From JAUNSR01 sp036655355 (GTDB lineage Bacteria; Bacteroidota; Bacteroidia; Bacteroidales; JAUNSR01), in NCBI GenBank assembly GCA_036655355.1, contig JAVVQG010000021.1, positions 1 through 28,722 of the forward strand: a DNA stretch of 28,722 nt, written 5' to 3'. The notes under the pieces were generated by a model. It did not search any database, was not told the DNA's origin, and was given only the letters and a program-made list of their open reading frames with translations. This document shows, piece after piece, positions 8,276 to 15,329 of the stretch. Every line of letters begins with the position of its first letter. Position 1 is the stretch's first letter. The position numbers and the translations under genes are program-made.

Positions 8276-8749
8276 CTATTCGTGATGATACGGTTCACCG
8301 TTCATAATGGTGAAGGCGCGATAAATCTGTTCGATGAAGAACAGGCGAACCATCTGGTGCGAGAAGGTCATCTTGGAAAGAGCGATCTTCTCGGCAGCTG
8401 TGGCGTAAACCCGCTCGGAGAAGCCATACGGGCCTCCTACGATAAACACCAACCGCTTGTTTACGGTATGCATCTTTTTTTCGAGATAGAGAGAGAACTG
8501 CGAAGAGGTGAATTCTTTCCCTTTCTCATCGAGCAAAACCACATGATCACCCCCTTGGAGTGATTTTAGAATCAGATCGGCCTCCTTCTCTTTCTGCTGT
8601 TCGAAACTCAGATTCTTTGCATTCTTCAGTTCGGGAATCACCTCCATTTCGAAGGGAATATAGAACTTGAGACGGTTTCGGTAATCATCGATCGCCTCAT
8701 TGAAATATTTCCCGTTGGTTTTGCCTACCACTAAAAAAAGAATCTTCAT
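8276..8749 (-). CDS. rlmH: 23S rRNA (pseudouridine1915-N3)-methyltransferase RlmH
   Basis: 157 residues, the normal length of this SPOUT (trefoil-knot) methyltransferase. Signatures are the start MKILFLVVGK, LLDEKGKEF (72-80), the S-adenosylmethionine-binding knot GGPYGF (105-110), and the C-terminal EQIYRAFTIMNGEPYHHE. It methylates pseudouridine 1915 in helix 69 of 23S rRNA on the assembled ribosome. It lies divergently from the DUF4783-nadC pair, a neighbourhood familiar from Bacteroidales, and convergently to the AsmA-like gene. Confidence 0.97.
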   Translation of the reverse strand: MKILFLVVGKTNGKYFNEAIDDYRNRLKFYIPFEMEVIPELKNAKNLSFEQQKEKEADLILKSLQGGDHVVLLDEKGKEFTSSQFSLYLEKKMHTVNKRLVFIVGGPYGFSERVYATAAEKIALSKMTFSHQMVRLFFIEQIYRAFTIMNGEPYHHE

Positions 8750-8782
8750 ATACTGCTACATTTATTAATACATCCTCACTCT

Positions 8783-8813
8783 TTTGCAGGGTAAGGGCTT
8801 TTTTATACTTTTG
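8783..8813 (+). promoter_or_regulatory. Promoter of the DUF4783-nadC operon
   Basis: TTTG at 8783-8786 and TACTTTTG at 8806-8813 are separated by exactly 19 bases, an ideal Bacteroidota housekeeping promoter. Transcription would start near 8820, about 25 bases before the ATG at 8845. Confidence 0.85.
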
Positions 8814-8844
8814 CAAAGATACGAAAAAGCTAAAGACTAATATT

Positions 8845-9234
8845 ATGAAACGACTCTTGCAGAGCCTGCTTCTGACGATTCTATCGATAGGATCGGTTTG
8901 GGCGCAGGTGATACCACAGAATATCACTGAAGGATTTCGTGATGGAAATGCCTCTAAGCTCGCACCGAATCTGGCAGACCGGGTGAATCTGATTCTTCCG
9001 CAGGGCGCGTCGGAAACGGACAAAGCGAAGGCTCAGAAAGACCTTTCGGTTTTTTTCTCGAACACCCGTCCATCGGATTTTCAGTTCATGCACAAGAGCG
9101 AAAAAGGAGATTCCGGATTTTCAATCGGAAAACTCGCCACGTCAAAGGGGGATTATCGCGTACACCTTCTTTTTCGCACTCAGAACAACAAAATTTTAAT
9201 TCATCAAATAAGAATAGACAAATTCAATGAATAA
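8845..9234 (+). CDS. DUF4783 family exported protein
   Basis: 129 residues with a signal peptide (MKRLLQSLLL, cleavage near SVWA-Q at about residue 20). The mature part of about 108 residues starts with an amphipathic helix (NITEGFRDGNASKLAPNL) followed by strands such as DYRVHLLFRT and KILIHQIRID, consistent with the small NTF2-like alpha+beta fold that I associate with DUF4783. No catalytic motif is visible and no function is known. It is first in an operon from a strong promoter, and its last eight bases overlap the nadC start. Conservation beside nadC and rlmH in Bacteroidales suggests linkage by position rather than pathway. Confidence 0.85.
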   Translation: MKRLLQSLLLTILSIGSVWAQVIPQNITEGFRDGNASKLAPNLADRVNLILPQGASETDKAKAQKDLSVFFSNTRPSDFQFMHKSEKGDSGFSIGKLATSKGDYRVHLLFRTQNNKILIHQIRIDKFNE

Positions 9235-10063
9235 CCTAATTGACGACTTGATCAAATTAGCCTTTTCCGAAGACATCGGCGACGGCGACCACACGACCCT
9301 TTCTTGTATTCCTGCGGATGCGATGGGTAAATCAAAACTTCTGATTAAAGAAGAAGGTATCCTTGCCGGAGTTGAGATGGCGAAAAAAGTGTTTGCCGCT
9401 TTCGACCCGACTCTTGAAATGGAGATCTTCATGGAAGACGGCACGGCTGTTAAACCGGGTGACGTGGCATTTATCGTATCCGGTAAAATTCAGTCGCTCC
9501 TTCAAACAGAACGTCTGATGCTGAACATCATGCAGCGCATGAGCGGTATCGCTACCGTAACCAACAAATATGTAAAGGCGCTAGAAGGAACCAACACACG
9601 CGTGCTCGATACCCGTAAAACCACTCCGGGATTGCGTATGATTGAGAAAGCGGCTGTGAAGATCGGCGGGGGAGTGAATCACCGTATCGGTTTGTTCGAC
9701 ATGATTTTGCTTAAAGACAACCACGTGGATTTCGCAGGTGGCATCGACAAAGCGGTTTCACGCGCGAAAGCATATTGCAAAGAGAAAGGTAAAGATCTGA
9801 AAATTGAATTGGAGGTTCGTAACTTCGACGAATTGAATCAGGCATTGGAAGCGGGCGTTGACCGTGTGATGCTTGACAACTTCACTCCGGAGAATACACG
9901 CAAAGCGGTTGAATTGATCAACGGCCGTGTAGAAACGGAATCTTCAGGCGGAATCACATTCGATACCCTTCGCCAGTATGCCGAATGCGGCGTAGACTTT
10001 ATTTCCGTAGGTGCATTGACGCACTCGGTAAAAGGTCTTGACATGAGCTTCAAAGCTTGCTAA
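9227..10063 (+). CDS. nadC: Nicotinate-nucleotide pyrophosphorylase (carboxylating), quinolinate phosphoribosyltransferase
   Basis: 278 residues, the usual length. It converts quinolinate and PRPP to nicotinate mononucleotide, CO2 and pyrophosphate in de novo NAD synthesis. Signatures are EDIGDGDHTT near the start, the PRPP and quinolinate-binding TRKTTPG (129-135), GGGVNHR (147-153), KDNH (163-166), and the C-terminal SVGALTHSVKGLD. It overlaps the DUF4783 gene by eight bases, so translation is probably coupled. A strong hairpin terminator follows 18 bases after the stop. nadA and nadB are not in the window. Confidence 0.97.
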   Translation: MNNLIDDLIKLAFSEDIGDGDHTTLSCIPADAMGKSKLLIKEEGILAGVEMAKKVFAAFDPTLEMEIFMEDGTAVKPGDVAFIVSGKIQSLLQTERLMLNIMQRMSGIATVTNKYVKALEGTNTRVLDTRKTTPGLRMIEKAAVKIGGGVNHRIGLFDMILLKDNHVDFAGGIDKAVSRAKAYCKEKGKDLKIELEVRNFDELNQALEAGVDRVMLDNFTPENTRKAVELINGRVETESSGGITFDTLRQYAECGVDFISVGALTHSVKGLDMSFKAC

Positions 10064-10075
10064 ACCAAACAGAGA

Positions 10076-10120
10076 TAAAAAAGCAGGTACCCGTTTCTAC
10101 AGGTACCTGCTTTTTGTTTT
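10076..10120. terminator. Bidirectional terminator between nadC and the RecD-like helicase gene
   Basis: AAGCAGGTACC (10081-10091) pairs perfectly with GGTACCTGCTT (10102-10112), eleven pairs around a 10-base loop. A T-run follows on the plus strand (10111-10120) and an A-run precedes it (10077-10082), giving a T-run on the minus strand. It can end both the nadC transcript and the converging helicase transcript. Confidence 0.9.
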
Positions 10121-10126
10121 ATCGCA

Positions 10127-11560
10127 TCATCCCTCCTTTTGGGATTCCTCATCCAAGAATTCATCGGCGATATTCACCAACCAGAGTTTTTGGGTGGCAC
10201 GCGTGAAAGCGGTGTAGAGCCAACGATAGAAATCGAGTCCCAGATGCTCTTTATTGATATAGCCCATATCCAGAAACACATTCTCCCACTGTCCACCCTG
10301 TGCCTTGTGACAAGTGATGGCGTACGCATATTTTACCTGAAGGGCATTGAAGTAGGGATCGGCTTTCACCTTGCGAATCCGGTCGCGTTGATTCGGAATA
10401 TGCGCATAATCGGCATACACCTCCTGAAACAGACGGTTATTCATCTCATAGGGAAGAGCCGGAGCTTCGGAATGCAGGGTATCGAGAATGATTTTCACTT
10501 CCGTTTCAAATTCATAATCGGGAAAATGTATCTCTACATCCGCAAAGCGAAAGCCATACATCTCTTGAGTCCCCCTCACTCTTTTCACCTGCACGATATC
10601 GCCGTTGGCAATGAAGTCGATCTCCTTAATCTCTTTGCACCAATGGTAATTGTTTTTCGCCACCAGCAACAGATCCCCCCCGCTGATCTCCTCTTCGCGA
10701 AACAGAATCTGATTGCGTATACCCTGATTGAACTGATTGGCACGTTTGTTGGATCGGGTGATGATAATCGTTTCCTCCATGCCGTTTCGGCTGTAAGCGT
10801 TTGAAATCTCATCGATCAACTCGGTACCTGTTACCTTACGTACATCACTGAATCCGACGGTGCGCATGGCAGGTAAACCGTAAGGTTCCCCTGCGGCCAT
10901 CACCTCACGTAAGGCGGTTGCATTATGCAGTATGCCCGAATCGTGCGCCTGTCTGGCAACTTCGGTCAAACAGAAATAGGTCACGTCCAGTCCGTAGCCT
11001 TTGTAGAACTCCGGATTAAGGGCCGGACTCGAAAGTTGCCCCACGGGAGGCAACTGCGCCACATCCCCCAGAACGAGCAGTTTACACCCCTCTCCGGCAT
11101 AGACGTATTCGATCAGGTCGTCCAATAAACGTCCGGTTCCGAATTGCGCCCCGTCTGAGGAGTTCGCAATCATGGAAGCCTCATCAACAATAAAGAGGGT
11201 GTGTTTATGAAGGTTGTCTGAAATCTGGAAATTATCCATATCACCCGAAAAGCTCTTCTGACGATAGATTTTCTTGTGTATCGTAAAAGCGGGATGACCT
11301 GAATATGAAGAAAATACCTTGGCCGCCCTACCGGTAGGTGCCATCAAGACGGTTTTGCGACCTAACTCACTCATAGTCTTAACCAAAGCCCCGACCAAAG
11401 AGGTTTTACCCGTACCCGCATAACCTTGCATTAAAAACAGTGAATCCGCCTTCGTATCAAGCAGAAAAGAGGTCAGTTGATCCAGCAGTTCAGATTGTTG
11501 AAAATTAGGGCTAAAGGGTAGATTATCTATCACTCTTGCTTTCAGTAGCTGATTTATCAT
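10127..11560 (-). CDS. RecD-like superfamily 1 DNA helicase (AAA_30/UvrD_C_2 type)
   Basis: 477 residues from the ATG at 11560. A TTG four codons upstream is possible but less likely. Helicase motifs in order: Walker A GYAGTGKTS (about 46-54), LMAPTGRAAK (motif Ia), Walker B FIVDEASM, LVLGDVAQLPPVG (motif III), YAITCHKAQGGQW (motif V) and LYTAFTRATQKLWL (motif VI). This is the single-subunit RecD-like ATPase common in Bacteroidota, shorter than RecD2. A role in 5'-3' DNA unwinding during repair or recombination is likely from family. No recB or recC neighbour is present. It ends at the shared terminator with nadC. Confidence 0.92.
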   Translation of the reverse strand: MINQLLKARVIDNLPFSPNFQQSELLDQLTSFLLDTKADSLFLMQGYAGTGKTSLVGALVKTMSELGRKTVLMAPTGRAAKVFSSYSGHPAFTIHKKIYRQKSFSGDMDNFQISDNLHKHTLFIVDEASMIANSSDGAQFGTGRLLDDLIEYVYAGEGCKLLVLGDVAQLPPVGQLSSPALNPEFYKGYGLDVTYFCLTEVARQAHDSGILHNATALREVMAAGEPYGLPAMRTVGFSDVRKVTGTELIDEISNAYSRNGMEETIIITRSNKRANQFNQGIRNQILFREEEISGGDLLLVAKNNYHWCKEIKEIDFIANGDIVQVKRVRGTQEMYGFRFADVEIHFPDYEFETEVKIILDTLHSEAPALPYEMNNRLFQEVYADYAHIPNQRDRIRKVKADPYFNALQVKYAYAITCHKAQGGQWENVFLDMGYINKEHLGLDFYRWLYTAFTRATQKLWLVNIADEFLDEESQKEG

Positions 11561-11613
11561 AAAAAATATCAATAAAAATCCAGATAAATATAGTGTTTAC
11601 AATTTTTCTTTTT

Positions 11614-11621
11614 TAAATTTG
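11614..11621 (+). promoter_or_regulatory. Candidate -7 element for the pilin-like/DUF3822/rsmD operon
   Basis: TAAATTTG matches TAnnTTTG. No good -33 element lies 19-21 bases upstream. The start codon at 11659 is 38 bases downstream, which fits a short A-rich leader. Confidence 0.5.
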
Positions 11622-11658
11622 CCCGAAGAAATCATTAAAAAAACAACAATACTTAGCC

Positions 11659-12333
11659 ATGAACGGTTTATTCAGAATTTTATTAGTAGCAGCAATCTGC
11701 GTTATGGGATACCTGTGCGTAGAAAGTATTATGGGTCCTATCCGATTTGAAAACGAAAAAAAAATCAGAGACAAAGCAACAATCGCTCGTCTTATCGATA
11801 TCAGAAAAGCTCAGATCGAGTATCGTAACACAAACGGTTCTTACACCGCTAGCTTCGATACACTTGTTGACTTCATTAAAAATGGAAAGATTCCTTTCGT
11901 TGTAAAAATCGGTTCTTTGACAGACCAGCAGCTTGAAGCGGGATTGACTGAGAAAAAAGCGATGGAGATCATCAAAAAAGGAAACCAGACTGAAATCGAA
12001 AAGAACGGTCTTGAAAACTTTAGCCGTGATACCACTTTCGTAATCGTACAGGATACATTGTTCGGAAAATCATTCCAGGCGGACTCTATCCGTTTCATTC
12101 CTTTCTCTAACGGTAAAGCTCAGTTCGAAATGGCTACAGGTGAAATCCTGAATGCTTCGGGTTATGTAATGAGACTTTTCGAAGCGAAGACTCCTTACTC
12201 AGTTTACCTAAGCGGTCTTGACAAACAGGAGATCATCAACATCACTGACAAAGCGAAGAAAACAGACAAATATCCAGGCCTACAGGTTGGTTCTATTCAG
12301 GAGCCTAACAACAACGCAGGTAACTGGGAATAA
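11659..12333 (+). CDS. Conserved membrane-anchored protein with pilin-like N-terminus, function unknown
   Basis: 224 residues. A short N-terminus runs into one hydrophobic helix (about 5-24) and then a long charged helix containing DKATIARLIDIRKAQIEYR and a following NGSYTASFDTLVDFI. This resembles the layout of GspG-type pseudopilins, in which the membrane helix extends into a soluble helix and the sequence then turns into a small beta domain. There is no G-F/T-L-x-E prepilin peptidase site, so it would stay as a simple membrane anchor. Codon use is strongly biased (CGT, GGT, AAC, ATC, CAG) compared with its neighbours, suggesting high expression. The DUF3822 gene begins 10 bases after its stop. 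I recognise this as a conserved Bacteroidales neighbour but know no function. Confidence 0.75.
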   Translation: MNGLFRILLVAAICVMGYLCVESIMGPIRFENEKKIRDKATIARLIDIRKAQIEYRNTNGSYTASFDTLVDFIKNGKIPFVVKIGSLTDQQLEAGLTEKKAMEIIKKGNQTEIEKNGLENFSRDTTFVIVQDTLFGKSFQADSIRFIPFSNGKAQFEMATGEILNASGYVMRLFEAKTPYSVYLSGLDKQEIINITDKAKKTDKYPGLQVGSIQEPNNNAGNWE

Positions 12334-12343
12334 TTGAACAATT

Positions 12344-13174
12344 ATGGAAAAACTTTCTTTGAAAGAGAAGATCGATTCCGGAATTGCAAAAGAATATACA
12401 TTATCCATCCGGCTGATGCCGGATGGATTTTCTTTTTCTATACATAACTTCTTGTTGGAAAATTCCTTTTGCTATGAGAGTCATATCTTCCCGGCAGGCA
12501 AATGCTTTCTGTCGGCCTTAGAAGAGTCCATTCTCAGGAATGAACAACTGCTACTTCCGTTCGGCAAAATAAACGTACTTGTGGCTTCCAATCGCTTCAC
12601 ATTGGTACCGGAACCGTTCTATGCGGATTCAGAGAAAGAAAAACTGTTCGATTTCAATTTAAATAGGGCCCATGAAGTGATCCTGACCAACCGGATGAAA
12701 CAAACCGGAGCCGTCAACATCTACGGAATAGAGAAAGACGTGTACGCCTTCTTATTGCGCACGTTTCACAACCCGAACTTCTTTCATCACATAAGTGTTT
12801 TAACTGAATACTTCGCAGGAAGGAGTAAATTGGGAAACAGTGCAAAGATGATCTGTCAATACAGACCCGGCATGATCGATATCATCTGTTTCCGGAAAGG
12901 GAAGCTTCTTTTAGCCAACTCATTCAAAGCGCTTCATCCGAACGATGCCACTTACTTTATACTGAATTGCTGGAAAAACAGCGGACTGGATGCTGAAGGT
13001 GACACGTTGCAGATTACAGGCGACCAGAAACTATGCCAGGAAGTTTCTTCCTTATTAACACCCTATCTGGCACACATTGAGCCGATAGTGTTCCCCACTC
13101 AGATATTCACGATGGGGAAAGAAAGTATTAAATCACCTTTTGACTTAATTGCATTAGATATATGCGGATTATAA
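12344..13174 (+). CDS. DUF3822 family protein (actin-like ATPase fold expected)
   Basis: 276 residues without signal peptide or membrane segment. Start MEKLSLKEKIDSGIAKEYTLSIRLMPDGFSFSIHN with SFCYESHIFP and later NIYGIEKDVYAFLLRTF matches my knowledge of DUF3822. From memory, a B. thetaiotaomicron member was solved by structural genomics and showed an actin-like ATPase fold, two related halves as in PilM or the GspL cytoplasmic domain. Typical phosphate-binding loops are not obvious, so nucleotide binding is uncertain. It lies between the pilin-like gene (10-base gap) and rsmD (13-base overlap), all on one transcript. Confidence 0.8.
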   Translation: MEKLSLKEKIDSGIAKEYTLSIRLMPDGFSFSIHNFLLENSFCYESHIFPAGKCFLSALEESILRNEQLLLPFGKINVLVASNRFTLVPEPFYADSEKEKLFDFNLNRAHEVILTNRMKQTGAVNIYGIEKDVYAFLLRTFHNPNFFHHISVLTEYFAGRSKLGNSAKMICQYRPGMIDIICFRKGKLLLANSFKALHPNDATYFILNCWKNSGLDAEGDTLQITGDQKLCQEVSSLLTPYLAHIEPIVFPTQIFTMGKESIKSPFDLIALDICGL

Positions 13175-13713
13175 GCGGTAAATACAGACGTCGCCGGTTT
13201 GATGTTCCGAAGAACATCAAAGCCAGACCGACCACAGACTTTGCAAAAGAGAACCTTTTCAATGTTCTCAACAACATGATTGATTTCGAAGATATGAAGG
13301 CGCTTGACCTCTTTGCGGGAACAGGGGCGATCAGCTTTGAACTGCTTTCACGAGGAGCCGGAATGGTGGTGAGTGTGGAAAAACACTCCACTCAATTCGA
13401 TTTTATCCGTAAGGTAGCACAGGAATTGAAAGATGATAACATCGTACCGATCAAGGGAGACGTATTCAAATACATCGCATCCTCACGTGAGAAGTTCGAT
13501 TTCATCTTTGTAGACCCGCCCTACGACCTTCCGAATCTGGAGGAGATTCCCGAACTGATTCTGAAATCGGGCATTCTGAAAGAAGACGGTTTGTTTATTC
13601 TGGAGCATTCCAAAAAGAACGACTTCTCCGACATGCCGGAATTTGATGAATTACGCACTTACGGCAGCGTAAATTTCAGTTTCTTTACTCCGAAACCTAC
13701 AACATCGGACTAA
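13162..13713 (+). CDS. rsmD: 16S rRNA (guanine966-N2)-methyltransferase RsmD
   Basis: 183 residues, the usual length. MRIISGKYRRRRFDVP with RPTTDFAKENLFNVL is the RsmD N-terminus. The S-adenosylmethionine site is LDLFAGTGAISFE (48-60) and the catalytic motif is DPPY (118-121). It methylates G966 of 16S rRNA late in small-subunit assembly. It overlaps the DUF3822 gene by 13 bases. Its last 17 bases overlap the 3' end of the convergent cardiolipin synthase gene, with no terminator visible between them. Confidence 0.96.
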   Translation: MRIISGKYRRRRFDVPKNIKARPTTDFAKENLFNVLNNMIDFEDMKALDLFAGTGAISFELLSRGAGMVVSVEKHSTQFDFIRKVAQELKDDNIVPIKGDVFKYIASSREKFDFIFVDPPYDLPNLEEIPELILKSGILKEDGLFILEHSKKNDFSDMPEFDELRTYGSVNFSFFTPKPTTSD

Positions 13714-15130
13714 ATAATCGGATTACCGATTCATAAGCTTTTTGGCGAAACGGTCTGTTTCGCCATTCTCTTAACCCGATGCGCGTACAACTCTGCAAAT
13801 CATTCAGGAATATGTTACGCATCTTACGCGTAGTGCCTTGATCGTACAGGAATACATTCGCCTCGAAGTTGTGTTCGAAGCTTCGAAAATCCATATTCGC
13901 CGAGCCTACTGTACAAAATTCATCATCTACCGCAACCATTTTGGCATGTAGAAAACCGGGAACATAAAAATACACCTTCACCCCGGCATGAAGCATCGCC
14001 GTTACAAAAGAATAACTCCCCAACTGAACCAGTTTCGAATCGGAACGCGACGGTAGCATCAGACGAACGTCCACCTTCGCCAACGCAGCACTCTGCAAGG
14101 CGACCAACAATCCCTCCGTTGGCAGAAAATAAGGAGTTTGGATATACACATAGCGTTTCGCATTGGAGATGGCTTTAAAAATACCGAGCATAATCTCTTT
14201 CCACTCCCCGATCGGTCCGCTGGTAGCGATCTGCAAATTGATGCTGCCACAGAATGGCGACTGTGGGAAATATTTCGGTTCGGAAAGAAGCTTTCGGTCG
14301 GTGAAATACCAATCCACGGAGAAGGCCGATTGCAGCCCTTGCACACCGGGACCTTCGATAAGGATATGCGTATCGCGCCAAATTCCCCACTCCAATCCAT
14401 CTACGTACCGGTTGGCGACGTTCATTCCGCCGATATACCCCACCTTACCGTCTATAATCACGATTTTACGGTGATTGCGATAGTTTATCTTATTGGCAAA
14501 AGCCGGAAAACGCACTTTTAGGAAAGCACGCACCTCGACCCCATTGGCCTGCATCTCTTCATAAAAAGCATTCTTCACACTCCACGAGCCAACATCGTCA
14601 TAAATCAGCCGCACTTCCACCCCTTCTTTCACTTTGCGAATCAATAGATCGCGCATACATTTTCCCAATTCATCGTCCGAGAAGATATAAAACTCCAGAT
14701 GAACGAACTTCTGCGCTTTCTCAATCTCTTCGAATAATGAATTAAACATATCCCTACCTGCCGTAAAGATGCGGATACGGTTTCCCGAATAAAGTTTGGC
14801 TTGGTTGATGTTGTAAAGTAACTTGATCTCTTGCTCCACTGAGAGTGGGAAGTTGAAATGATCCAGATTCGCCGGGTTATTGAGGGAGTGACTATTGATC
14901 TTCTTCAAACTCTTGCGCGATATCATGCGCTGTTTTCGAAAATCGCGACCCAGGAATATATAAAAAAGTAAACCTCCGACCGGGAAGAATAAGAGCACCA
15001 CGATCCAGGCGATAGACTTCAGGGGATTTCTATTCTCAGAAATAACAATGATTACCGTTCCTAAGATGGTAATCATATACACAATCATGATGATATAATA
15101 GAGCCAGTCTTCTATTGTAAAGTTTTCCAT
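13697..15130 (-). CDS. cls: Cardiolipin synthase (phospholipase D superfamily)
   Basis: 477 residues, the normal length of ClsA-type enzymes. Two N-terminal membrane segments (about 10-31 and 39-60, the PLDc_N region) are followed by two phospholipase D domains with HKD motifs: HRKIVIID at 220-227 and HAKMVAVD at 395-402, each followed by Gly-Gly or Gly-Ser-Ala-Asn. It joins two phosphatidylglycerol molecules into cardiolipin and glycerol at the inner membrane. It is transcribed alone, and its stop codon lies inside the rsmD coding sequence on the other strand. Confidence 0.95.
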   Translation of the reverse strand: MENFTIEDWLYYIIMIVYMITILGTVIIVISENRNPLKSIAWIVVLLFFPVGGLLFYIFLGRDFRKQRMISRKSLKKINSHSLNNPANLDHFNFPLSVEQEIKLLYNINQAKLYSGNRIRIFTAGRDMFNSLFEEIEKAQKFVHLEFYIFSDDELGKCMRDLLIRKVKEGVEVRLIYDDVGSWSVKNAFYEEMQANGVEVRAFLKVRFPAFANKINYRNHRKIVIIDGKVGYIGGMNVANRYVDGLEWGIWRDTHILIEGPGVQGLQSAFSVDWYFTDRKLLSEPKYFPQSPFCGSINLQIATSGPIGEWKEIMLGIFKAISNAKRYVYIQTPYFLPTEGLLVALQSAALAKVDVRLMLPSRSDSKLVQLGSYSFVTAMLHAGVKVYFYVPGFLHAKMVAVDDEFCTVGSANMDFRSFEHNFEANVFLYDQGTTRKMRNIFLNDLQSCTRIGLREWRNRPFRQKAYESVIRLFSPML

Positions 15131-15223
15131 TTTCCGGTAAGACAGTATTGCTTATATATATAAAGAAAACAAAAAATATTCACGTTTCCAAATTTACCAT
15201 ATTACTGCCTAACAATATTAGCC

Positions 15224-15270
15224 AAAAAAAATGAGGCTACCTAAGAATCCATTGATTTAGGTAGCCTTTT
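15224..15270 (-). terminator. Terminator of the outer-membrane barrel gene
   Basis: AGGCTACCTAA (15234-15244) pairs perfectly with TTAGGTAGCCT (15257-15267), eleven pairs around 12 bases. On the minus strand the stem is followed by a run of eight T residues (15224-15231), about 60 bases after the stop codon of the gene at 15330-18173. A shorter T-run on the plus side makes it partly bidirectional. Confidence 0.88.
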
Positions 15271-15329
15271 GATTTAGCACGGATGCCTATATGTTTTTCC
15301 GGAGAAACACGGAGTTACATTGGGTGTTA

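Noticed and set aside
10139..10804. A 221-codon open frame on the plus strand opposite the RecD-like helicase gene
   Set aside because: The helicase frame carries all SF1 motifs over this span, while the plus-strand product has no recognisable feature.
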